DNA from: an uncultured Candidatus Poseidoniales archaeon | Lineage (GTDB): Archaea > Thermoplasmatota > Poseidoniia > Poseidoniales > Poseidoniaceae | NCBI GenBank assembly: GCA_905182715.1 | Contig: CAJJCP010000026.1 | Span: 1 to 54,810 of the forward strand | Length of the DNA stretch: 54,810 nucleotides | Reading direction: 5' to 3' | Shown: one piece after another, positions 16,510 to 28,563 of the stretch | Layout of the letters: each line of letters opens with the position of its first letter | How positions within the stretch are numbered: position 1 is the first letter of the stretch | The notes under the pieces: generated by a model | Told to the model about the DNA's origin: nothing | Seen by the model: only the letters and a program-made list of their open reading frames with translations | The model's database searches: none | Translations under genes and position numbers: made by a program

Positions 16510-19500
16510 ATGGCGCAGGGCTTGAACGCTTTGAGCCCCATGCTACGCGAGACACCCCCCCGTCGGACCACGTTGACCATCTTCCTCGTTTTGATGTTCA
16601 TCTTTGCAGATTTATTGTTACCGCAAGCACTGGAATATGACACAGAACTTGCCGAGCAGCATCACGTTTCTCTGGTTACCTCGACGGTCGCAGCTTCGTA
16701 TGACACCTCTCTCGATGAGTCCAATCCGACATCAAATTCTAATCAAACAGAGTCCGCACTTCTTGGAATCTCCGATATCGGATTTGACAGTCGACTTCTA
16801 TTTGGATTCCCGCTGAATTACACTTCATCTGACTCAATTCACTCTGCAACATTGAATCTCGTATGTGTAGAGGCTTCTCTGGCATCTCCAGATCTTTCAA
16901 TTTATGCAACAACTCCATCGTCATGGAATTCTACAACCGCTACTTGGGCTACAATCCGATACCGGTGTTCCTTGGGATTCACCCGGAGCAGATGGCTCTA
17001 CTGACCGTGGGGCTTGGGAGCCTCCATTCCGTTCATCATCCAGCGCGACATTTGCTCTCAATGTTACGGCGATCGCTCAGTCCGCAGCATCAAGGAATCA
17101 GTCCTCCGTGAACATTCTTCTTTCTGGTCATCGGTTCACAGTACGAGTGTTCACTTTCAGAAGCCACGCAACCCTCTTGATCGTCCCCAACTTGTTCTTG
17201 TGACCTCAGCCTCGGCAGCAGGTGATGGCGGTTCAGTTACTTCGGATTTCGCAGTTGACGGTATGCCATTGATGAGCGGAGATTTGATATTGACTGCTGA
17301 TACAACTCCTACACTTTCGTATAATTCCTTGATTGGAGATCATGTTGAATATCAACTTTCACTCGATCTTGAATTCAAAACCAGCACCGACCTTGGATGG
17401 CATTATTCTACGCTTTGGAATGCGTTCACAACAACATCAACCAGCGGAACTTACTCGGTTCCAGCGTCAGAACAATTTTCGAATGGAACTCATGCCTATT
17501 ATCGAGTCCGAAGTATTGACTCCACAGACACATTGAGTGATTGGTCAGCAACCCAAGATTTCCTTTTGCCTGCACATGATGTGACCGATAACGGGGATGG
17601 GACTGCAAGTATCGAGGTCGATATCGATGACCTCGGTTTATCTGATTCCTTCATCGAAGACTCCTATTCGAATCAATTGAGCAAGAATTCAAAATATGGC
17701 TCTGTCGATACCATGGAAACCAGTGTGACATCAAACAAAGAGTCGCTCATTCATCTTCGATTCAATCTTGCTTTACTTGGTCTTCCTTCGAATGCGACGA
17801 TTGTTGATGCACAAGTGAATTTAACTCGCGACTCCTCATCAAATGATGCGCTTCTTTCCATGCACGAAATGACTCCTAATCAATGGGTTGAAAGTGAAGT
17901 AACTTGGAATCGAGGTTCGAACTCAAACGTTTGGTCTGACGGTGGACGTGACTTTTCATCATCAGCATCCGATACTGGGATTAATGGTTCACAAACAAGT
18001 TCAAACTTTAGTTTTGAATTCACCAACGTATTGCAAAATTGGGTCGAGAGTGGTTCGACTGCCAGTGCAGATTTCATGATTACTGCTCGAGGGCTAAACG
18101 AAGCATACTCGACTACAGGAATCAAGAGTCGCGTCTTCTTTTCATCTGATGTTGTTATTGATGCAAAGAAACCTAAAGTTTCGATTACCTATGCCTGGGG
18201 TTCATCATCTCCTTTGATGAATGTAAGTCTAACATCCCCTCCCCCTGGAGAGGCAGTTTGGAATCAATCGGGCCATAATTTCACTGCAAACTTGACTCCT
18301 TCGATTTCGTGGATGCCAACCACCTTCTCGTATGCTATGATTCTTCAACTTGCTACCGATGAGCAATTTCGGGACCTGGTTTTTGTTTCAAATACCGTTT
18401 CAGATAGCGACTTTGCCCCTTCTGATGGCATTCTCAATATGACTGGAAACCTTACTTTGACATCAGGGAATATGTACTTTTGGAGAATGGCAAATCTTGA
18501 TTCAGATGGACGGCATGGCCCTTGGTCGACATCGAAATTCCTCGTTAGTTCACTCGAAAGTACCTGGCTCGGTGCTGACCGATATGAATTCCGAATGAAG
18601 CACGGAAATGGTACCAGCGATGGCCTTTACCCTGAATGTCTTGACACCTATGTCGACAGTGGAACTCCTTCACAGAATTACAACGATGAATCGAAACTTC
18701 AGATTGCCTACAACACGTATCCAATCGAAGCCGTCGGCCTTTTGAGTTGTAATTTACGTTCCAACCTTTTACCAGTTGGTTATGCTGTTGAATCCGCTCA
18801 CCTCTCGATGATGATCGCCAGTTCTCCTTCGAATTCACCGAATGTAGCCGTTTGGGAAAGTCGCCAACATAACTGGACTGATGAGGGCGCCACTTGGGCG
18901 ACCTATGATGGTACAAACAGTTGGGGAATGGCTGGGGCGAAAGGTTGGGAGCGTTCTTCTTTACTTGATTCAGTTCAACTGAGCACGACCTATGTGACCG
19001 GTGACCGAATCGATTGGAATGTCACTTTAGGTGTACAAAACGCAATGCGTGAAAACCGTAGTGTCGATTTCCTCATTGGTATTCTGGGTGCTGGTAGCGG
19101 CCAAACTCGTGAAGTTCAATTGTACCCTGGCTTATCTCCGGATGCGCAAAAGCCTGAATTGACTTTCGTTTATGTTCCAGGTTCAAATGTTGTACCGCTC
19201 AATCCAGTACCTTTGACTCCTCTCAATGGTACTTGGTCAATGGGAACTGGTGTTGACCAAACTCCTGAGAAACGTCCTTCGCTTACATGGTCATTTGGGA
19301 ACAACCTTGCTGTTGGTGGTTGGGCAGTCCAACTTGATACCTCGTCAACTTTTGATTCAACGGATCTTCAAACGAAGACCTCTTGGAACGATGCCGGATT
19401 TGATTCCATGAATTTTTCTTACACGCCGACTTCCGACTTGGATGATGGAGTGACATGGCATTGGAGAGTTCGGGCAATTTCCTCAACCAATCAAATTGGT

Positions 19501-22500
19501 AACTGGTCGAATTCCTTTTCCTTCATTATACCCGATTTGACCACTTGGCAAACATGCCCTGATGGTTCATGTGCTTCGGTAGAACTTCGTCATAGAGAAG
19601 CAATGCCAAGTTTAAATCTCCCGAATTTCCTTGACACATTTGTGATTGAATCCGGTGCTGGCGCTTCGAGTAGCTATAATACTTCATCACAAATGAAAGT
19701 CGGTGCTGTTGCGTATGACCGACAAGCAATTTCGCTCATTCGAATTCCTCTGGACTCTATCCCTCAACCAGTGAATGCCCGAGTTACTTCTGCTCAGATT
19801 AATCTTTACTCAGAATTTTCATCCTCCACTGGAGAACCTATTGCTGTCCGTCCAGTCTATCAGAATTGGACCATTGATGCAAATGGTTCAACCTATGACG
19901 GGACCAATAATTGGTCACAACTCGGAGGACGTGATCTTGGTGTAGACCTCGGAGCGTACGTAGATTTGCAAGACTCAGTTAGCGCTGGTTGGATGACCTG
20001 GGATGTCAGTGAGGCAGTTCAAGCAACGCTCGATGCAGGTTCTTCAACCCTTTCGTTAGCATTGTATGCTTCCAATGATATAACGGCATATTTGAACGGG
20101 CCGAATGTGGTAAGTTTTACTTCAACAGAAGGCCTTTCCTCTCAGCACCCATGGTTAAACATGACTTGGTCCAATGGCACCAGTCCAGTTCCAACTACAA
20201 CCGGTGTCAATATTGGTCCTGCCAATAATTCACTTACTTGGGACATGAACACACATGCATTATTGCCGGATGCAAGTCCGGAATTCAGTTGGTCTCACTC
20301 ATCTCCAAATTCGGTCGATGCTTGGCGAATCCACATCTTTTCCGATGTTGACGATGACATGGCTGGCCGTTATACATACGATTCACGTGATGACCCGAGT
20401 TTGTTTGACATTCAGAACCTTACCTTTACCCCATCATCGGAGATTGATTACGCTCAAACAATTCGTTGGACAGTACAATCTGTGCAAGCGGGAATGATTG
20501 GACCACAAAGTGTTTCGACAATCTTCCATATTCCGGACACTGACTCGGGAGAGATCGATTCAACTCATGCGTGGGTTTCACTTCAAGAAGGCACCATTGT
20601 CGAGTCACAAAACTATCCACTCATTACCCAAGACACCTTTTTGGATGGCGGAAACACGCTTGCTAATCAAGGAAGTTCAGGATATCTTGCAGTTGGACAA
20701 AGTCCGAGCAACAGTATTCTGCGTTCTACGAGTTTGATAGAAATTGACTTTTCGACCCTCCCTCTTCCAACTTCCTATGAAGTGAACAATGCAACATTAG
20801 AACTGACCATGCTGTCTGGTTCTGGCGAGATTTTCGTTACAGTTTCAGAAATGATCACCGGCTGGAATGAAGCCTCTAACTGGGCTCAGCCTGGAAATAA
20901 CACAACATCATGGGCAGGAACAGGTGCTTACCATTCAACTGACTCTCAAATCCCTGAAACCAATGGATTTTGGATTAACGCAACCGATGTCTTTGAAATT
21001 AACATTACTTCAATGCTCCAACATGCCATCGAACGAGGGCAAGAAAGTTTGAACATTCTCATTCAACCTGAAGAAATAGATGGAACTGTTGATGGTAGGT
21101 ATTACTTCGCAAGCAGTGAATATACCGGTGTTTCCGACCGGCCAAAATTGACAATGACGTATGAACTTACTACACCATGGTCGCCTTTGAGTCCAACGAA
21201 CATTGGACCAGTTGATGGTTCCACACTTTGGAACCTCTCCGCCCCAAAGCCAAGTGGTGCTGATATGTTCAGCACTAACTGGTCAAGTTCTTCGGCCAAC
21301 CACACTCAGTGGGTGGTCTGTGCTGCAAGCGAACCTCGAATGGTTGAAGATTTAGATTGTGCAGATACTGGTGAAATAGTTGCTGGAAACATCACGAACA
21401 CGACTTGGGATGCCCTCAACCTTACGATTACACGCACAGAATCTTCTAAAGGCGATGAATGGCAATATTGGCGAGTTCGTGGTGACCAAGATGGTCGAAT
21501 CGGTCACTGGTCCAATGTCAATAAGTTCCGAATACCTGAGGACCAAGGATTCGATGACGGGCTCGGAAATTATACTGTGCCTCTCAGCCGTGGTTCAGTG
21601 TTCTCCCAAACTGGACTCCTCCCTCTGGTCCCTGATGCTGAAGTCTCTTCTTCAGCAACCGGTAATCTTGGGTCCTCCACGCAACTGAATCTTGGAACTT
21701 CTGCGTCCGGTACTGGGGAAAGTCAAATTTATCTTGAATATGACTTGAGTTCAATGCCTTGGCCATCAACCATGACTCCAACATCGATGCTCCTCGGATT
21801 GTATCGTACCGGTGTAACTGGTACAACTTCCACGACCATTTCCGCTCACGCTTGTGGACCATTTTCAGAATCGTCTGTGAATTGGAACTCGAATGTGGTT
21901 TGCCAGACAAGTGAAATCACCCGTTCGACGCTAACCCTCTCTCCTGCTTCAGGGTGGATGGAATGGGACCTTACCAGTCTTGCCCAAGATAATGTGGCGA
22001 ATGGAAACCTTACAATGACGATTTTATTGAAGTCTGTTGGTACACCCGCTACAAACCATGCGTTTGCTTCCTCGGAAGTAAGCACTGAAACATTGCGTCC
22101 ACGATTGCTCTTACAGTATATCGATAACATCAATGGAATTCAACCTCCTGCCCAACCGGTTTTGACTTCGCCTCAAGACGGTCAAGTGTTGTACAACCAA
22201 AGCGCCTCAACTTTGCAACCTGATGACAAGCCAATTCTTTCATGGTCGCCAGTGACAGGTGCGAACGGATATATCGTGACGATTGCAAATGAAACAGGCG
22301 TCTACAAATTCAACTCTTTGGATGCAAGTGAGATCAGTGGCACATCCTTCCGATTTGCTTCCTCTCTCACAACAGGAGAAGTGTTTACTTGGTGGGTACA
22401 AGGAGTTAACCAATCGATTCCTGGACCTTCCTCTTCTCGTTGGAGTTTTGCTGTTGGAGACCCTCACCATACGGATAACAATGATTTGACCTACACCTAT

Positions 22501-25500
22501 ACATTCCAAACTGGTAATGAGGTGATTCAATACGGACACACCAATATTCGTGACACTCACTTAAGCGAAGCCTCACCTTCAACCAATTACGGAGATGCAG
22601 CACTCGTCGAATTAGGTACCTATTCGGGAGCGAATGCAGGAATGGAATCACGTTTTACTCTTGCATTAGATAACGGCCAAGTGCCTCTTCCTGCCTATGC
22701 AAATATCCATTCGGCAAGTCTTGGACTTTATCTCGATTCATGGGTTGCTACGGGTGGAGCGAATGAAATGACATTCAGTGTTCACCGAGTGCTCAATGGA
22801 AACTGGGCCCAGTCGTCTTCCACTTGGAACGCATCTTCGAGTGCCTCAACTGGTACATGGGGTACACCCGGTATGCAAGCAGGTGTCGATTATGATGCTA
22901 CACCAATTGCAACTTTTGTTGAAACTGATATGAGTGACCAGCGATGGGTTTGGTTTGATATCGGCGTCGATGGAATGTTAATTGATAACAACAACGCTTG
23001 GATTATCCTCGCGACTCCAAACCGAGGAAGTTTGCTTGCTAACTTTATCTCCAGTGAAAATGGCTTAGAGAGTTACCGTCCACAGATTCTCTTGAATCAC
23101 ACCAACCTCACTTCGATTGATTTATCGCCAACATCTCCTACAACAGATGCTGACACTTCGGTGTCCTTTTCCTATGTGGCTTCTGATCATTTGACACTGC
23201 CTATTAACGCACCAATTGTTTGGAGTGCAAGCAATGGAAGTATTTCTCAGGCTGGAGTCTTCACTCCATATGCATCTGGTCAACAGACCGTTACCGCATG
23301 CTTTGGCATTATTTGCTCGACCGAAATTGTGACGGTTGCCCCAGGTGCTCCGGTGACGTTAGTCGTTCTACCAGAATCTGCAACTCTTTCTGCAGATGAT
23401 ACTTTACAAATCACTGCTTATGTTGTTGACCAACACGGTAACGCAGTTCCTGGTCAATCAATCACCTATCTGCCGAGTAACGGTAGTATGGCTGTGACCA
23501 CTGAAGGCTTGTTTGTTCCTTATGCGAGCGGAGTTCAAACCGTTCAGGTGTCGTGGGTCGATTTGACAGGTTCCACACAAACAACAGTTGTTTCAATTAT
23601 CGTTGAGACCGGCGCTCCTTCCTACTTTGTATTGGATGGATGCCAAGGCACAGTTCCTGCAGGAATTTGGTGTGCTGTCACACATACATTGTTCGACCAG
23701 TTTAGCAATGTAATCACAGATGTTTCCGAAGCAGGTGACCTCACTTGGACCAAGACCAATGGGAATTACAGTGAAACTGGAAATGAATACTTCCCTGACC
23801 AAGTTGGAGTTTGGCATTTGAACCTCACCTCATCATCCGGTGCTGCTGGTTCTTTGATGCTGACAGTTGGTCATGGTCAAATAGCAAGTTTAGAGCTTGA
23901 TGCTTCGACCACTTCGATTACTGCTGATGAACATGTTTGGATTAACACAACTCGTATCGATGTCCGTGGAAACCGATTACCAGTTCTTTTACCAAGCGAA
24001 AACTGGGTTCAGGTTCAAGATGGACAATTGATGGTTGGAGAACCAGCAATATGGACTCCAACTTCGCGTGGTGCCAAGGTTATCGAAGCGTATTATGAGA
24101 CCATTTTCTCTCAGATCACCATTACGGTACAAGAAGGTGCAATTGTATCTTTAATTCTCATTGTTGACAATAATGTTTCAACTTGGGAATCTTTTGATAT
24201 TACTGCTGATGACCTTCTTGATGTTAAGGTCAAAGCATACGACCAGAAAGATAACCGCTGGATTATATCAGCGAACTGGTCTATCGCCCATTCTGAATGG
24301 AGTTCACAATCTGCTCTTGAGCAACTCGTTGGCGATGAAACTACTTTTGTTCCATATCTCGCCTCAACCGAACCTTATTCAATTACCGCCACATATAACG
24401 ATGGTTTCTATCTTCATGAAGTTGCTATCAATGTCACCGTCTCACACGGTGATTTGAATTCAGTTCTGTTGACTGTTACAGATTCTTCAGGTGCTGCGAA
24501 TACGGCTTTTGATATGACTGCTGATGAACATCTTGACTTCACCGTAGGACTTTCGGATTTGGATATGAATCCGATTGATCCAAGCATCTTGGTTTGGTAT
24601 CTGACCAACATGGATTCGGGCGAGTTTGAAATCATTACGGATTCTCTTCTCAATGCGAATATGCGATGGGATGCTTCACATGTTGGCAACTGGAGTATTT
24701 CTGCCTCTGCCATCAACGATGCTGGATATAATGTCAGTGATGTTGTAACCATGGTTGTCCATCACGGAGAAGCAGTTCTCATCTCTGCTGAACTTGACAC
24801 TGCTGCACAAACCGCTGGCGGTGAAATTACCATGATTGTTACTGGAGAAGATTCCGACGGAAACACATTCCCGCAACTCGTTGAATGGTCGGAAAATGGC
24901 ATCCTTGTGGAGAATATTACCTCTGGCCAAGATGAAGGAACCTACATCTATACAGCAACTCTTGCCGGACCGCACACTTTGGACTTCGCAGCCGGTAATT
25001 CTGAGAGTTTTGCGAATATCTCTGTTGACCCACTGTATGTTGTTGATTCACTCAGCATTGAACTCTCTTCAGATTCCATCGATCAATTAGGTAACTTCAC
25101 AGTGACTGTCAAGGCATTCGATGTCTATCTCAATCCAATCCCTATGCCTTCGAGTGCAAATGTCGATTCAACAGGGCGAGCAGAAGTCTTGAATCAAGGA
25201 CAAGGTGTATGGAACATCGTCACTCTTGATGATGGACCTCAAACCGTTACAATCACTGCTGGAAAGGTTTCTGAAGAACGGACGATAGAAGTTACCGGAA
25301 ACATAGGTGGTTTCTTCAAGGCAGGAGGCGCTCTTTACTACGTTGGTGCAGTTCTCATCGCTATCGTCAGTCTTGTCATTATCGGGTTACTTGTTGCAAC
25401 CTTACGCGGTGGAGATGCCGACTATGATGATGAGATGACGATGACGATCAATACGACGATGACAATGCTCCTTCTGGTCCAACGCCTGGACCGAGCGGTC

Positions 25501-25703
25501 CTGCGCCTGGTACGGCACCCGGTCCAAGCGGTCCCGCGCCGGAAAGGAAAACTGTTCCAGAAATTGAGGCAGTGACCGAAGACACTTCGTGGCAAGTTGA
25601 ACATCGTGTTGATGATGACGGTACCGAATGGGCCCAAGATGAAAACGAAATTTGGTATTACCGCCAAGAAGGCGAAACCGAATGGGGCGAATGGACGGAC
25701 TAA
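16510..25703 (+). CDS. Giant surface protein with DNRLRE-like, FN3-like and Ig-like repeats (frame broken in places)
   Basis: About 3,060 residues once the frame is joined. A signal/anchor segment lies near the N-terminus (TLTIFLVLMFIFADLLLPQA). To about residue 2,190, about seven DNRLRE-like beta domains (marked by ESEVTWNRGSNSNVWSDGG, TDEGATWATYDGTNSWG, NWTIDANGSTYDGTNNWSQL) alternate with FN3-like modules (WHWRVRAISSTNQIGNWSNS). Then come about eight bacterial Ig-like (Big2/invasin-type) domains (IVWSASNGSISQAGVFTPYA). A membrane span (ALYYVGAVLIAIVSLVIIGL) is followed by an Asp-rich and Pro-Gly-Ser tail and a Trp-rich end (TEWAQDENEIWYYRQEGETE). Three plus-one shifts at about 16951, 17126 and 17173, and a missing base near 25433, break the frame. 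The role is probably adhesion or polymer binding at the surface; no catalytic domain is visible. Confidence 0.85.
25475..25550 (+). repeat. Pro-Gly-Ser-rich repeat in the cytoplasmic tail of the giant protein
   Basis: In the tail frame the stretch encodes PSGPTPGPSGPAPGTAPG followed by PSGPAP, an imperfect repeat of PSGPxPG. It lies between the Asp-rich stretch after the membrane span and the Trp-rich end. This reading needs one base added near 25433. Confidence 0.6.
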
Positions 25704-25745
25704 TCCGTCATACCTTTGATAAATGTTGAAACTCAATGTGATCTT

Positions 25746-28394
25746 ATGCGAACCTTTAGCGAACTCCGAACATGCATGCTTAGCATGCTTTGTATTGTAT
25801 TGTTTACGTTCCACGGTATGAATACCGCAGTAACGCACTCTTCATTGGATGAAGCGCAACTTCTTGCTCGGGCTGGAACGCCTGTTCGGGTCGAAGTGGT
25901 CGCCGAGATGACGACTCTTTCTGCTGATGAAGTCACGATGTTTACAGCCGACTTGTATGACTCTGTCAACAACCTTGCAACAGGTGAAGTGTCTTGGAGT
26001 TGTTCAAATGGCTCAATCTCTCCTGATGGAATGTTTTACCCTTGGAGTTCAGGAGTCATCACAATCGAAGCATCTCACAATGGCTTGGTTGGTTCGGTCA
26101 ACATCACAGTAACTCCTGGTGTTGGTCAATCGCTTGAAATTACAAGTTTGAACGCCCACGCATTGGTCCCAGTTTCGCTTTCATCAAACCTCCTTGATGC
26201 ACGCCAGAATCCCCAAGCAGCACAGAATGTTGTATGGACTGTTGACGGAGTATACCTTGGAGTAGGAAATCCTTCATGGACGCCTCAAGATACTGGCACG
26301 TATATTCTCCGAGCTCGACTTCACCAGATGGAACATATAGCGACCATGGTGGTCACTGCTGGAACTCCGCATGAATTTGTACTTGATGAAGGCTTACAAG
26401 TTCGAAGTGGGCATTCTCTTTTCATCACACCACAACTCCTCGATATCAATGGCTTTGAAATGAACATCACCGAAGCGGGTAACCGTGTTTGGACTGTTGA
26501 AAATGGTAGCATTCTTCCGTCGGGTTGGTTCACAGGTTCACATCCTGGATACTGGAACATAAGCGTAGCGGCTGGAGATGTTGTCGGCTTCGGAATAATT
26601 CGAGTCGTACCTGCCGATGCAGCACTTTCACAAATTGTGGTTCTCTCCGATGACCAAAAATTCACTGCAGGTACATCGTATGAACTTGCAGCAATGCGTA
26701 CCGATTCACAGGGATATACTGGTACGATTATACCACCATTGGCGAACTTCACAGTGACCAGTGGCGGACTGGCTACCATGAATGATGGAGTTCATTGGAC
26801 TCCAGGTGCAATGGGTATGCATCAACTTCGAGTTGTTGATGATGGTGTGATTTCGACTCTTAATGTTGAAGTTGTTCACGGCCAAGCAATCGACACCTTC
26901 CTTCAACTTACACCAACGAACTTAGTCGCAGGAGAACAGAGTTCAGTCATCTTCACTGCAATCGATGTTGTCGGCAATCAATGGATGGTCAATGGTTCCT
27001 TAACGATGGTGAACGGAAACAATTCACAATTCATTGCATACGATGGTTATGCTACAATCACTCCACAACAAGTGATGACATGGAGAGTTGAAGGTTCATG
27101 GTTCGACTTAAAGACCGATACTCGCTTTGAGTCAGTCTTTCAAATGCAGTCACAGCCTGGGCGATTAGCCTTCATCCAAATAAACGGTGAAGGCGATATT
27201 TTGCCGTCAGATACAGCCTTATCTCTTGACCCGCTCTTTTTTGATAGTTATTCGAATCCTCTCGAAGAAATTGGGCTAAATTGGACCGTTGATGGTTCAG
27301 ATGTAACCGTCGATGTTCTTCTTTCAAACCTTCACTGGATTCCAACTGAAGTCGGTGGACATGAAATTAGAGCAAATGCCGACGGGGTTTTCGCAACGGT
27401 CCGCTTAACGGTCGTTGCGGGGGAGGCTCGAAACTTGGTCACCGATGTTGAAGACGGTTTGTTCGTTCAAGCCGGAGTGGCGAGTGAACTGTTTATTCAA
27501 TCCATTGATGCACATGGCAACCTTGCTCCTTCAACCAATGTGACAACGACATTAGAGACTGAATACGGTACATTACAAGCGTCTTCATCAGGAAATGGTT
27601 ACTGGGATCTGGTTGGTCAAACTGCAGGTACCTATACCCTTCAACTCGTTCAAGATGGAGCAATGCACAGTATCCCACTTATCGTTGAACCTGGTGCTGC
27701 GGTAAGACTTGTGTCTTCTATTGAAGACCAAAGTATCGCCCAAGGGGACACAGTTCTTCTTCGAGTCCAAGGCGTTGATATCTTTGACAACATCGTTACG
27801 GTCGATGCAAAAAATACGACAGTCAGTTGCACTTCCGGTTCGGCTGAACACGTGACTTCCGATACGTGGGAGTTGGATGTGTCGGCTTCAGGAAATGACC
27901 GCTCTTGTAACGTTCTTTGGAATGGCCTCATCTCACAAAATTACTTTGATGTTGAATCTGTTCTTCTTGGAGGAGCGGTAGGTTCGACGAACACCGCTAT
28001 GGGCCTTGGAATCTTTTTGTTAACACTTATTCTTGTCACTCTAGTGGTCCTCGTTCGCCGAGCGAATCAACAAGATGAGGATTGGGTTGAAGATGCCTTT
28101 GAAGATGAAGATGAGGATGAAGACGAATTCGACGAAGAAACACAAGCTGAATCTACCGAAGAAGCCCTCATGAACGAAACTCCTGCACCGAATTCGGATG
28201 GAACTAATACATCTGAATCGGGCATTTTGACCGATGAATTACGAGCAACTCTCGCTCAACAAGCATCCGAAGTCGGCGTCATGCAAGCGGCTCCAGGAAC
28301 TGAACAGGGCTCAAGTGGTTGGTACGTCGATGTCAGCAGTGAAGTCCAATATTGGAATGTGGGTGCTGATGGTTCTTGGACCCGAGGTGAGTAG
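25746..28394 (+). CDS. Secreted Ig-like repeat protein with C-terminal anchor, related to the preceding gene
   Basis: 882 residues from ATG at 25746 (MRTFSELRTCMLSMLCIVLF); a TTG at 25716 is possible. A signal peptide is followed by about eight Big2/invasin-like domains, each with a GxVSWSCSNGSISPDGMFYP-type core (also HEFVLDEGLQVRSGHSLFIT, PDTALSLDP-type edges). A membrane span lies near 765-790 (TAMGLGIFLLTLILVTLVVL). Then comes a very acidic tail (EDEDEDEDEFDEETQ) and a Trp-containing end (GWYVDVSSEVQYWNVGADGS). The layout and the domains match the C-terminal third of the giant protein 42 bases upstream, so the pair likely arose by duplication and may be co-transcribed. Surface-structure role; ligand unknown. 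Confidence 0.85.
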   Translation: MRTFSELRTCMLSMLCIVLFTFHGMNTAVTHSSLDEAQLLARAGTPVRVEVVAEMTTLSADEVTMFTADLYDSVNNLATGEVSWSCSNGSISPDGMFYPWSSGVITIEASHNGLVGSVNITVTPGVGQSLEITSLNAHALVPVSLSSNLLDARQNPQAAQNVVWTVDGVYLGVGNPSWTPQDTGTYILRARLHQMEHIATMVVTAGTPHEFVLDEGLQVRSGHSLFITPQLLDINGFEMNITEAGNRVWTVENGSILPSGWFTGSHPGYWNISVAAGDVVGFGIIRVVPADAALSQIVVLSDDQKFTAGTSYELAAMRTDSQGYTGTIIPPLANFTVTSGGLATMNDGVHWTPGAMGMHQLRVVDDGVISTLNVEVVHGQAIDTFLQLTPTNLVAGEQSSVIFTAIDVVGNQWMVNGSLTMVNGNNSQFIAYDGYATITPQQVMTWRVEGSWFDLKTDTRFESVFQMQSQPGRLAFIQINGEGDILPSDTALSLDPLFFDSYSNPLEEIGLNWTVDGSDVTVDVLLSNLHWIPTEVGGHEIRANADGVFATVRLTVVAGEARNLVTDVEDGLFVQAGVASELFIQSIDAHGNLAPSTNVTTTLETEYGTLQASSSGNGYWDLVGQTAGTYTLQLVQDGAMHSIPLIVEPGAAVRLVSSIEDQSIAQGDTVLLRVQGVDIFDNIVTVDAKNTTVSCTSGSAEHVTSDTWELDVSASGNDRSCNVLWNGLISQNYFDVESVLLGGAVGSTNTAMGLGIFLLTLILVTLVVLVRRANQQDEDWVEDAFEDEDEDEDEFDEETQAESTEEALMNETPAPNSDGTNTSESGILTDELRATLAQQASEVGVMQAAPGTEQGSSGWYVDVSSEVQYWNVGADGSWTRGE

Positions 28395-28563
28395 TCTGTC
28401 AGACTCAACTCCTTTGCTTGATTCTGATGACTTGAAACAAACGTTGTGGCTCTTTCCAATTGTTGTTTGTTGGCAAGGACATTCCTTCGCCTCGCTTGTG
28501 ATCAGCGAACTTGTTGTACCATTACTGAATCTAAGTGTTTTGTTCAGACCTTTTTTGACTTGA

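Noticed and set aside
16904-17203. Separate plus-strand open frame reading GVPWDSPGADGSTDRGAWEP
   Set aside because: It is not its own gene; it is a middle piece of the giant surface protein displaced by frame shifts on both sides.
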